DNA from: Bradysia coprophila
Taxonomy: Eukaryota > Arthropoda > Insecta > Diptera > Sciaridae
Reading direction: 5' to 3'
Assembly (NCBI RefSeq): GCF_014529535.1
Contig: NW_023503409.1
Span: forward strand, 6,324,390 to 6,388,389
DNA length: 64,000 bases
The notes beneath the pieces are model-generated. The model saw nothing but the letters and a program-made list of their open reading frames with translations, searched no databases and was not told the DNA's origin. Position numbers and translations under genes: made by a program. Positions 49,031 to 59,926 of the stretch are shown in pieces (within the stretch, counting starts at the first letter, position 1; each line of letters starts with the position of its first letter).

Positions 49031-51708
49031 AGGGCCGAAAAGGAGTCTTATTGTCTTATGAATCAATCAACCTACGTAGCTCAACCTAAAAGGCGTTCCA
49101 AGATCTTTTTCTCAAATTTATCGTTTTAAGTAACTGAACCCATTTATCTCCAATAGAATTCCAAGAAAAATTCGTATCGAATTGTACGTAATGTTGTTTT
49201 AAGCATATGCTCACTTACGTGATTTTCGTAGAAAAGTTTTGCCAATCAAATGTGAAATTTTCCCTTTCAAGCTTAGATTTTAATGATTTTCTCCGAAATT
49301 AAATAAGTTACAGATAAGCACTACGCTACCATATCAAAAAAAGAATCAGTTAACTGAAGTAAAATAAACTAAGGACAACAGTTCATCAAGACGCTAAGCA
49401 ATAATCGATCTTGATATCATCAGAAACTTGTTTTCGATAAACAAAACGCAAAAGACAAATACGACTAAAAGCAATTATTTGTACCGAATTACTTTGTATA
49501 CGCCTTATCGGAACTGACTACCTTTTATCTAGAAAAAGTTGTATTAGAACCACATATATAATGTAATCAACATTTGATCCATGCTCATCACAAGTCCTAC
49601 AAGTTTTTGACACACATCCCGAAATTAAGTTTGGGACTGAAATTATATGTTGGCTATTATACTGGTTTCGTTATTGGTTATTTGTTCACATAAAACAGTC
49701 CAAAAGGCACTGTCCAGCGGGTGGATTCAGAAATGGAGTTTGATGTGAGTGTTTTTATCTTACAATTTTTTAAACTGGCGCTCCAAAATTAAAGGGTACA
49801 GTGGGTTTATTTGGTTCTGAACATATTTGAGATTTTTTAAAGTTTTAAAAGTCATCGATCTTCCCAGTCAATTAAGTGTTTCCAGTTTATGATATTTTGG
49901 CGCAAAATTTGAAAAAGACTTAGCGAATTCAAACTTTGCGCCAAAATATCATTGACTTGGAATTGTTTACTTGACTGGAAAAATCGATGACTTTGAAAAT
50001 TCTGACAAATGTAAAATTTCTTAAAACAAGATGCAACGAAGAAATTTAGAAAATTGGCCGTAGCCTGTGGTGTTTCAAATTTTTAAACATTTTCCAAATA
50101 ATAATCGAAATACAAAAATGTTTGATGGCATAACTGTATTTCTATTCGAATTTTGGTGTTTTAAGTGACTTTCAAAGTGATTTATAAAAAAAGTTTTAAC
50201 TTTTTTCGGTAAATAATACGAGACAAAGTGTCTTATAAATAGGTTCTCCATCGATAAAAAATAAAAAAAAAATGTTTGGAACTTAATTGTTAGAAAAATA
50301 CCATGGAAACAGATCCGTTTTAGTGAGACACGGGTACAGAGACAAATTGTTTCTGCTTGCAAGCGACGGGTGAGATACCTTGAACAACCACGACCTTCTG
50401 CCAACAAAAAGAGTTTGGAAGTCTGCATAAACGTCTACTTTCGGCATTCGAGTCGCACTGTCCTTAATAATAACACGTCTGCAAGGGCAAATAAACTTAT
50501 TTATAACAAAAATGATTTTTTTTTTCTTCTCTCGTCATGCTCTTTTGATGATGATAATATACGTAGAAAACTAAGTTTCATTTCGGAATCAAAGTTTTCT
50601 CATATCGTAAAAAAAAACTTTTCCTAATAATTAATTTGATTTATTTTTCTTGTGGCTTTTATTAGTTCGGTGTAATATCTCTTCAGCACGAACATTTCTG
50701 TTCCATTTTTTTAATGAAGGTAATGTCACCAGTCCCAACAATATTATGACATGGGTTCAATTTCGTTTTATTTTTAAATTGTATTTCGAGATTGAAAATT
50801 CTGATCATATTCCACGTATTCTGAGGTCAAATTAAGAGATGGAATATTTTTTTTTAGTGCAAAATCTCGGTGTGTGAATGTATATAAAATATTCGCGTTT
50901 TCTTTCTTCAATTACATAAATTGAAACGAACTCGTCGTGTGTGTATGGGAATAAAAAAAAGTGCCAGGGAGCAATTTACACTTCGCTAAACTTTAAACAT
51001 TTTCTAAATTAAAATGCAAAGTTTCCATTATTAGATTGAGTTTGCTGTTCTCCACTTTATCTTTTAAAAGTTAAATAAATTTTAAATCCATAAAAACAGT
51101 AGCCAAGTTTCATTTTATTAAAATTTGTAGATTTCTTTTCCTGCTGCATTTTTACAAATGTAGTTCAGGCTTCAAGTCCATACAAAGAAACATCATCTTC
51201 TTTAGACAATATATCAACCCCTTTTGTCCTTTAAGCGAGAAAACACTCTTAACGTTTCTTAACGTAAACAAATAAAACAACTCAACTCATGTACAGATGA
51301 ATGGCACCATTTCCAAAGGGTCCGTTCATAAAATACGGAACACAACAATTTTTCTATTAAAGGTCCATTCTCCACACAATTCTTTCATGAAACTTTCACG
51401 GAATCAAACCAGTGTGATGTCTTTATCATCCCCTTTTGCGTCACACAATTTACGAACGGTATCTCAGTTGTAATTTGTAATTGCTGGTTGAATTGAATTT
51501 GTTCAGACTTTTCTTTAGTCCGAATCATTAAGTACTGAAGGAATTAACTTTTTATAGCGAACTTATAAAAATGCGGCGATAATGATGATGTGAATTGAAG
51601 CTGGATTTTCTGAGCATTTTTTTCTTCTCTCAAACAACAAGGAAGTGTTAATGAAACCGATCTATCATCTATCATCTTCTGTGATAATGATAAACAACGA
51701 AAGTAATT
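49031..51708. other. Non-coding AT-rich DNA with one hairpin
   Basis: An inverted repeat at about 49852-49993 (GTCATCGATCTTCCCAGTCA; TTTGCGCCAAAATATCAT) is probably a degraded MITE. No gene seen. Confidence 0.45.
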
Positions 51709-52103
51709 TTGTGCCACCGAGAATTGAAATACGACGGATTTCAATATCGATAACTAGATTGAAATGTCCAAAATTACAACACCCGTTTTCATGGCTTATT
51801 ACAACACTCAAACCAGGGTTGAAATGAAATTCGTATGAGTTATTACAGCATTCGTTTTAAAAAATGCAAAGCAACGTGATCGATCAAATTCGAAGAGTGA
51901 TTGTTTACAATGAAAATTCTGAATTTTTGTGCATTTGTCTATTTCAATTCTCGGTTGGCACAAAGCATGATGTGTTACACGTATTGTAATGAGATTTTTT
52001 CAGCACACGACCCAATTTTCCTTACTCGCTCCGCTCGTAAGGAAAACTTGGGTCTAGTGCTGAAAAAATCAACATTACAATACTTGTAACACAACATACT
52101 ATT
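51709..52103. repeat. Inverted repeat, left arm (about 395 bp)
   Basis: Nearly identical to the inverse of 53407-53803. It runs from TTGTGCCACCGAGAATTGAA to CTTGTAACACAACATACTAT. Within it TTCCTTACTCGCTCCGCTCG plus TAAGGAA is itself a small palindrome, between CCCAATTTT and its inverse. The 62-codon ORF in both arms is a by-product of the duplication. Confidence 0.85.
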
Positions 52104-53145
52104 ATATGACATCAACTTGGCAGTACTTAGCTAGCATTTAATTCATTTGATTTAAGTGCATCGAATGAATTAGTTAAAAAAAGCTGTGTAAATGCGAAAT
52201 ATATACATTGCATACGAAACGGCAATTAACCTCTTCAAACAACCTTGATTCTATACGCAAAGTAAATAAAGTTTTTATGAATGGAAAATTGCATTTGATA
52301 TTTTAATAATTTCAAAGTAAGTAGTTAAATGAACTGCATTAGACAGACATTCAGTTTTGTATGAATATTAGCAAGTCAGTTTGATACTCATTCAATTTTT
52401 TCTGCTCGAGTCGGACTAGAATCACTATAAGTCCAAATTAGCCTGTGTTTGCAATATTTAGTTTTATAAACAAATAATCTAAGGAAATAGCGAAAGAAAA
52501 TTGGTTACCCACATTCTCTGACATGCCCACAATTCCGTTAAAATAACCCTTCAACCTCGAACTTTCAAAGTGCCCGCAGATAAATGATAAGTTGGTGCGT
52601 TCCTTCTATCTCGCCACAGGCGTACCAACTTTTCATTTTTCTGAGTGCCGGAGCTCGGGGCATAGGGAATGAGCAACCCAATCATTTCTAGTTGATGATA
52701 AATGTAGATGTAAAAGAGAAAAGCAGCAGGACCCGATGAAATATATAAAGCATTGGTCGTTTACATAACTAAATATAAAGTATTTGAAAGTCCAGTTTCA
52801 GTTTGTACTTTGTTGACCCAAGGCGGAGCCGAGTCCAATGAACACATAAGAACGCGACCTTTCATGTACATCTCAATGTATGAAAATGATTTTATGCTGA
52901 CATATGGCGTCGAAAAAAGTGAATTTAACATGTGGAGTACGGTTTATGTGTTTTGAATGAATAGATTTTATGCACAAGTTATGGTATTGCAGAGAATTTT
53001 TAACATATCGATAACGATAAACACCTGATTGAGCGACGTGTTGTCGACAAAGCGTTAGTGTACTTTTGGCAAGGGTATGACAGTATTCATGCTATTCACA
53101 TCCATTCTTTGTCGAAGTGTCCAGGGGGTGACTTTTGGTCAGACA
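52104..53145. other. Spacer between inverted arms
   Basis: Unique-looking, AT-rich, no gene recognised. The 67-codon ORF near 52753 has no recognisable domain. Confidence 0.4.
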
Positions 53146-54146
53146 ATTATGTTGTGTTACAAGTATTGTCATGTTGATTTTTTCAGCACTAGACCCAAGT
53201 TTTCCTTACGGAGCGAGTAAGGAAAATTGGGTTGTGTGCTGAAAAAATCTCATTACAATACGTGTAACACATCATGCTTTGTGCTAACCGAGAAATTAAA
53301 TAGACAAGAGCACAAAAAATCATAATTTTCATTGTAAACAATCACTCTTCAAATTTGATCGATCACATTGCTTTGCATTTTCTCAAACGAATGCTGTAAC
53401 AACTCATACAATAGTATGTTGTGTTACAAGTATTGTAATGTTGATTTTTTCAGCACTAGACCCAAGTTTTCCTTACGAGCGGAGCGAGTAAGGAAAATTG
53501 GGTCGTGTGCTGAAAAAATCTCATTACAATACGTGTAACACATCATGCTTTGTGCCAACCGAGAATTGAAATAGACAAATGCACAAAAATTCAGAATTTT
53601 CATTGTAAACAATCACTCTTCGAATTTGATCGATCACGTTACTTTGCATTTTTTAAAACGAATGCTGTAATAACTCATACGAATTTCATTTCAACCCTGG
53701 TTTGAGTGTTGTAATAAGCCATGAAAACGGGTGTTGTAATTTTGGACATTTCAATCTAGTTATCGATATTGAAATCCGTCGTATTTCAATTCTCGGTGGC
53801 ACAAATTCCATATCAACACTGCTTTGAGTGTTGTAATATCACATCAAACGGGTGCTGAAATAAGTCACTTTACAACACTAAAATGAGTGCTGAAAAGAGT
53901 CGTATTTCAATTCTCGGTGGCACAAATCATAATTTTCATTGTAAACAATCACTCTTCAAATTTGATCGATCAAATTGCTTTGCATTTTCTCAAAAGAATG
54001 CTGTAACAACTCATACAAATTCCATTTCAACACTGCTTTGAGTCACATCAATCATATCACATCAAACGGGTGCTGAGATAAGTCACTTTACAACACTAAA
54101 ATGAGTGCTGAAAAGAGTCGTATTTCCATTCTCGGTGGCACAAAAA
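53146..54146. repeat. Tandem array related to the inverted arm
   Basis: Units repeat the motifs TGTTACAAGTATTGT, CACTAGACCCAAGTTTTCC, TTTTCATTGTAAACAATCAC, TTTGATCGATCA, GAATGCTGTAA and TCTCGGTGGCACAAA. One unit covers 53146-53406, the second (53407-53803) is the right arm matching 51709-52103, and shorter partial units follow to 54146. Confidence 0.8.
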
Positions 54147-54490
54147 CGTTTCTCCCTGAGATTAATTGTGCCGCGTTTTAATAGATACTCAGATACTATG
54201 AGTTGTGATTATTTATAGAAGTCGTTTACCCCTCGATGTGAGTATCTTAACATTTAAAGAACGATACCAGCTTGTTGTGACGAAGAAGCTTGTACAGCTT
54301 GCAAAATTTGGTTTCTTTATTTGCTACTGTTCCGGTTCCCATTAACAAAAAGTTACAATCATTTTTTTAAATAAACTTAATCGAACGATAAATAAATAAA
54401 TATTTCCTTTTTCAAAATCTTGATTATGGTTCAAGTAATTTTTTTCAATAAACATAATCTTGTTGACCATCAAAATAAAACATGCAAGCA
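54147..54490 (-). other. 3' flank of the TRPA-like gene
   Basis: A minus-strand AATAAA (plus TTTATT near 54314) could be the poly(A) signal. Otherwise AT-rich and empty. Confidence 0.4.
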
Positions 54491-56089
54491 TCATTTGATG
54501 CATTGATCTAATCCCATTTGACCAAACTGTTCTCTTAAAGCTCTAATTTCATCTAAAATTTGTTGTAGTTTGACATCATTATTTGATTCTCCCGATTCCT
54601 TTTCTATAATCTCATTTATTGCATCTATAATTTCTTCGGAAGCTGTTTCAAATTCAAAAATATTTTCGCTCAATTTGCTAGTTTTAATAAATTTAGGAAC
54701 AAATGCCTGAAATACGAAGTTCGGATTTGGTATTTCCGTTTCCAAGTCATTTGATTCTCGAACAAGAATTCGATTATTATTCGCCGTTCGTATGATAATC
54801 GTACCACTGTTCGATAATTGAGGCCAAATGTTAAAAATTCTACTATAAATTTCCAATCCTAAGGATCTCTCCATTTTCTTCAAACACTTTGGAATTCGAA
54901 AAAACAAAAATTTCTCTCGATTTATTAAATTTCGTGTGCATTTTTCGTAGAAATACAGAATTTTCACGCGCTGAATACGCTCAAAAAGTCTACCTTCGCT
55001 AATTATTTCTTGGGTGTCGCTTATTGTTAGAGCAGTGAGAAGATTCAACAAAATTATTGTGCAAACAATAATAAACAAAAAGAAAATGATCCCAGTGCTG
55101 GAATTCAATTTAAGATCGTCGGCATCAAACTCACCAATCATCATCACAATTGTCCGTAATAATGCAATCGGAAATGTTTGAAAATTGTGAAAGTATTCTT
55201 CTTCGTGAAGCTTCTTATCATTTCTTACGAACAATATATGGAACGAAGTAGCAAAGGCAATGATCACAAGCGAATATAAAACGAGCACTTTCATGAACGT
55301 ATTCATTGCTCGATTGAAAATAGCAATGTAGGTAGAAAGTGATGCTAGACGTATTTTGGAAAGGATATGTAGGAGCTCGTAAGTGCATAACAATATTAAA
55401 GCGACGTGACGAATTTTTCTCGATTTAATATCGATTTTTTCTGGTAAAAAGAAAACTTCTACTCCAAAGTAAATTAAGATTATTTCCATTAAATTTAACA
55501 AGCCCAAATGACCTTGAAAGTTTAAATAAAATTGACACAGCTCACGCGCAACCAGATAGACTATAACGATCTTACAAATCCATTTCCAAAATGAAAGTGC
55601 GCCGCTTATATCTCTCAATTCATCGCTGGCTATTGAATGATAATAAATCATGTAGCCAATCATTGAGACAATGAACACAGACAGAATCATCAAATTTAAA
55701 TAAAAAACTTTTGCCGCTTTGTTCCATTTCAAATTCAGAAATAGTCTGGGAATCGGATGCTCGAATAATTCATGCAATTTTTTACATTTTGTAATTCTTT
55801 TCAACACTGTCATTTCTCTTTTGTATTCATCCGAATAACAAACCTTGAAAAATGGACTTAAATCAATGATGATGTCACCGGACGTCTCATCAAGTTTTAT
55901 GGACCTGTCGAATTCATAGCGAAGTTGAGCCAAAGTCTTTTTATCAAATTGACGTCCAGATGGTTCTGGCTGTAGAAAATGGTAAGGTTAACAGAAACGT
56001 TACGTGCATGTTCTATTATGACTCACAACATCTGCAATTTTTTGACTATTCAATTTAACAATTTCACTATCCTCGTCTCCATGACCCAT
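54491..56089 (-). CDS. TRPA-type cation channel (painless/pyrexia-like) without ankyrin repeats (513 aa)
   Basis: Exons 56089-56027 and 55969-54491, joined in phase 0 across a 57-bp intron (GTGAGT..TCTACAG). The first exon encodes MGHGDEDSEIVKLNSQKIAD, and an in-frame TAA lies upstream of its ATG (about 56117), so it is a true start. The protein has the usual TRPA linker before S1 (HPIPRLFLNLKW), six membrane segments at about residues 110-131, 148-170, 176-196, 206-227, 245-269 and 313-337, a pore loop with IGEFDADD at about 299-306, and a C-terminal amphipathic helix (LQQILDEIRALREQFGQMG) fit for a tetrameric coiled coil. Insect TRPA channels such as painless and pyrexia carry eight or more ankyrin repeats before S1; here only about 100 residues precede S1. 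It may be a truncated but intact paralogue. Confidence 0.85.
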
Positions 56090-56556
56090 CACTGTGAAAT
56101 GACTATATTCTCGAGCTTACTGGAAACGACTAAACTATTTTGACTTTTTTGGTGTTATCAGTTGAGGTGATAAGCAAATTTATTGCATGTTTTTGATTGC
56201 CAAAAAGTTGATAAGAATATTTTACGATTTGATGTTAAATGATGAAAGGTGCGTTCAGTCAGTAATGACTGTAAATAGTTTTACATTTACTCGTATTTAC
56301 TCTAAAGTCATTTGTATTTACAATAGGGGAATTCCGTTCATTTTATTTATACTGAGTATATCGCGTATATTCTGAGTATATCCAGTATAACGAGTATATC
56401 TTCGTATATTCCGTATATCGAGTATAAGTCGCACGTGTTTGACAAAAGCCACATGTAGAAAAATGAAATTTTTTACGCGATGGATTTCGATCAAACAAAA
56501 TGTCAGTGTGTTGCTTATGATCTCAGGAGTCTGGCAAGGTAATTAGTTTTTCAATC

Positions 56557-56656
56557 GGACTAATATCGGCTGAGCGATAAGACTCTGAAATCATGTGCCA
56601 ATCACATACAAAAACAAACATTTTCCAAAGTATTATCGCTAAGCCGATATTGGTCC
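56557..56656. mobile_element. 100-bp MITE inside the foldback element
   Basis: Ends GGACTAATATCGGCTGAGCG and ATAA, and the inverse TTATCGCTAAGCCGATATTG then GTCC, two mismatches in 24. Confidence 0.8.
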
Positions 56657-56657
56657 T

Positions 56658-56914
56658 ATAGGTCTGTTCCAAGGCCATATCAATTGTCAAATTTGATACA
56701 TAGACAACATAACCTAAACAACTGCTCATGAAAAATGAGCTGCCGAAATAGGCGCGAAGCAGCTTCAATACGTAATTTTTTTTGAAAGCTGTCACTATAA
56801 GTATACGGCGCCTCAAAATTTCAGCAAAAAACAAAGGTTATGTCGTCTATGGACCAAATCGTCGTGGTTCGGGTTGTCAAAGTTCGCCTTTACAGTTATT
56901 TGGAACAAACCTAT
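56658..56914. mobile_element. MITE family 4, copy b (257 bp), inside the foldback element
   Basis: ATAGGTCTGTTCCAAGG at the left, TTGGAACAAACCTAT at the right. Contains a second inner inverted pair (CATAGACAACATAACCT / AGGTTATGTCGTCTATG). A shorter relative is at 21668-21770. Confidence 0.8.
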
Positions 56915-57068
56915 TGAAAAACTAATTACCCTGCCAGACTCCTGAGATCACAAGCTACACACTGGCATGTTGTTTGATCGAAATCCATCGCGTAAAAAAT
57001 TTCATTTTTCTACATGTGGCTGTTGTCAAACACGTGCGACTTATACTCGATATAAGGAATATACAAAG

Positions 57069-57250
57069 GGGAAATTATATTCGACCAATATTTTTTGATC
57101 GACGACCATTGGAATTTTTCCTTTTACAAATATTTTAATTCTCGCTACCGTTATTATCATCAAATTGGTACCAATTAGATGGAAATATTGGTAAATGGAA
57201 TTATTTTTAACGCTCAACCCAAAACTAATAACGTTCGATTATTACCATCC
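57069..57250. mobile_element. 182-bp insertion in the right arm of the foldback element
   Basis: Absent from the left arm and flanked by the direct repeat ATATACAAAG at 57059-57068 and 57251-57260. No TIR is obvious. Confidence 0.65.
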
Positions 57251-57427
57251 ATATACAAAGATATACTCGATATACTGGATATACTCAGAATATACGCGAT
57301 ATACTCAGTATAATAAAATGAACGGAATTCCCCTAATGAAGTTTCTGCTATTAGAAAGAAAAACGAATATTTTTGAGCATAAATGTAGACTATAAATTTG
57401 ACTTCTGTTCATTCATCTTCCGCTACA

Positions 57428-57590
57428 GCCAAAACTAATTTTTTATTAAAGCTAACACTTTCGTGGTCGTTATTGCGGTCGTACATTTTTCGAAAAGGAT
57501 TCTGATGAAAAGATATCAAAAATGAAATACGAGGTTACCATTTTAGCTAAGTACGCTAAGAGGCACCGCTTAACATATATTATGAGCAAG
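57428..57590. repeat. Dispersed repeat R1, copy b
   Basis: Matches 12570-12825 without its extra 95 bp. Confidence 0.6.
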
Positions 57591-57704
57591 GATATAAAAA
57601 TCAGAATAAAATTTAATAATCAAAATAGGATGAAACTCAGTATTTATCCATTCTACTGATCTCTGATCTCGGGAAATTCCTGCATAGGAATGTAGGACAT
57701 CTAT

Positions 57705-57975
57705 GAACTTTGAAGGTCCCCGTGCACCACTCCTTCAATTTTTGTACCATTGCTGTTAGAATTCAACCCACTATCGATTGCGATCCCAATGAGTTTTCAA
57801 TCACTGTCTCTGTGGACAGGATGGCCTATGTTCCACTGCCACCGATGGTACGGATGAAAATCAAAAATTTTTGTGGAACCTTGTTCAGGACTCCAAGCTG
57901 TCTAATAACATCCAAAAATATCAAAAGTGCATCGAAATGCTCAGTTAAAATTTATTCAACCGCACCATGAAGGTC
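57705..57975. repeat. Dispersed repeat R2, copy b
   Basis: Matches 28741-29055 over most of its length, ending with TTATTCAACCGCACCATG. It borders directly on the small ORF at 57967. Confidence 0.65.
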
Positions 57976-58224
57976 ATGAGAAAATTAAGTTTTGTGGACG
58001 CCTCGTCTGATGACAGTTCGGGTGAGAAATATTTATTTACATGACAGTGGATAAAAAGTTGAAAAGTCCAGTTGTCGTGTGAATATGTCTTGTTTTCTCT
58101 AGTGATGTAATTCGCAAGTGTTTTTACAGGAGAGAAAATGGACATTTACTCCGCCGATCTGTCACCTTTTAGTTTTGAAAAAGTTTTTCGTGAAGAAAAC
58201 CGGTTAATCACACCAAGCATATAA
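57967..58224 (+). CDS. Candidate small two-exon ORF (49 aa), uncertain
   Basis: Exons 57967-58021 and 58130-58224 join in phase 1 across a 108-bp intron (GTGAGA..TTTTTACAG). The joined frame reads MKVMRKLSFVDASSDDSSG then EKMDIYSADLSPFSFEKVF and ends ITPSI before TAA. It is acidic and serine-rich, with no domain I recognise. The start codon lies at the edge of repeat R2, so this may be a transposon-derived or captured exon rather than a host gene. Confidence 0.3.
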
Positions 58225-59569
58225 AAAAACGTTGTGTTCACCTCTGGATATTCTAACTCAAGCGATTCGAGACTCTCGCTCCGCTCTGGCCGCAAAACTT
58301 CGCTATTGTTTAAATTTTTTTTTGTCTCAACAAATAACTAATGCTATTATTTTTAACTGTTTCTCTCTGCAGTGCACATCCCCAACATTCTCTATTCCTC
58401 TTGAACATAAAATAATCCGATAACTCTACGCACGACAACGAATTGAAAACCTTTATAACAGTATTTTCACTGCGGAAGTAACTGCAGCTTTTTGCTTTTG
58501 CAACGGAAACATTTTGTTACAAAATACCTTGGTACCTTCCATTTTAATTTTGCTGCCAGTTAAGTATAAATTAACACAGCAAACACATAAGTAGTAGTTC
58601 TCAGACTCGTTTCATTAAATATTGTCGGAAAATATGTTTCAATTCTGTGGCTATTGTTTACTTTGACATTTCCATTTCGAATGGGAATATTGATTCAACA
58701 ATCTGTATATAATTTAGTTAATTAGCATATAAGAACGATACGAAACTCTTTTCGTTGATTTGAAAGGACAAATGCTACAACATGAACAAATATACGGCCC
58801 GACCTTTTAAATAACCAACACTAAACTTCAACTGCAAAAAGCTAACGATTATATAATTTGAGCAATCAATTTACGTAGCATTTCCTCTTCTCGTTTTCCA
58901 CAATTTCTTTTCCTTTGGGCATTTCCATTTGTTGTTCAGTTAATGTACGCGAACAAAAAGCGGTTGATGTTTCTTTTTGTTCAACTGTGTGTTTTTGATG
59001 ACCAATCAAATATTTTTTTGTTCCTACCTTTTGTCAGGATATAATTTTGGTATACACAGGACCCTTTTCCAGGAAATGAAGGATATACGTTGTTATTTTC
59101 ATGTTGATTGATTGTTAATAAGTAGAATAGACGTTTATGGAATAACAAATGTATGACTGACGGACTATCATTGTGAACGGTTGATTGTTTTAGAGGGGGA
59201 AAATTTTCTAATAATAATACGGACCTGTGATGTTGACATTGATTGCATTAACATAAAACTTAAGAGGGAAACTCATTTACTGATTGACTTTCTTGACATT
59301 ATGTTGATAATATAAATTTACTTACATCGGCCGAGTAATGGAGTAGTGAGTCATAACTAACAGTATGAGTCGAAGCAAGTGCTTAGGACAAACTCATTTG
59401 ACCAATTTTGGACGATGTTTATCACATAATACTGTAGATGAGGTAGTTAATAGTAGATCGCCTTCGGCTCATGCAATAACTCCCCAAGTGTCTAAATAAA
59501 CATGTGGACAGAGGTGAATACGCTATTTTATCTACCGACGGCGAAATAATAGCACTTTTTCACTGCTAT
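58225..59569. other. Intergenic, no gene seen
   Basis: AT-rich, with no long ORF and no clear repeat. Confidence 0.45.
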
Positions 59570-59770
59570 CACGACAGAGTAAAGTTAACCAGGCAGGCGC
59601 GCTTGCTTGACTAGGGACCTGAATAATCTAGTAGTCCTATTTTTTTTCGAATAAAATTTTTCAATTTACGTCAGTGTTCATTTGAGTTCATTTTCATACA
59701 GTGTATTAGGTCCCTTATTTGACTTTTCGAAAATGAACCGCTCCTGCCTGGTTTATTTTACTCTGCCGTG
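59570..59770. mobile_element. MITE family 1, copy c (201 bp)
   Basis: Starts CACGACAGAGTAAAGTTAAC and ends TTTATTTTACTCTGCCGTG. Interior matches copies a and b (TTACGTCAGTGTTCATTTGA; GAAAATGAACCGCTCCTGCC). Confidence 0.85.
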
Positions 59771-59790
59771 CTGCACCTAGGTAGATAAAA

Positions 59791-59926
59791 CATTATACTA
59801 CACTCTGGAAGTAATATGATATTTCGTATCACGATGAGTAAATGTACCTCGGGCTATAGCCCTCGTACACTTTTACTCATCTGGCTACGAAATATCAGAT
59901 TATATTACTTCCCTCGTATAGTAATG
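59791..59926. repeat. Near-perfect 136-bp palindrome
   Basis: CATTATACTAC..GGAAGTAATATGATATTTCG at the left and the inverse at the right, centred on CTCGGGCTATAGCCCTCG. Probably a hairpin MITE. Confidence 0.8.

Larger units (their letters stand above)
56324..57335. mobile_element. Foldback element with nested insertions (1012 bp)
   Basis: TIR starts TAGGGGAATTCCGTTCATTT; the right end is its inverse. The arms extend about 230 bp (left 56324 to about 56556) and carry GAGTATATC-type tandem motifs, CGCACGTGTTTGACA, CACATGTAGAAAAATG and ACGCGATGGATTTCGATC in inverted order on the right (from about 56915). The centre holds two more TIR elements, and the right arm has a 182-bp insertion. Confidence 0.88.

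Noticed and set aside
51901..52089. 62-codon ORF identical to one on the minus strand at 53424-53612
   Set aside because: The identity is explained by the inverted repeat; the ORF runs through palindromic non-coding motifs.
56523..56834. 103-codon minus-strand ORF
   Set aside because: It crosses the borders of three nested mobile elements, so it cannot be an ancestral gene.
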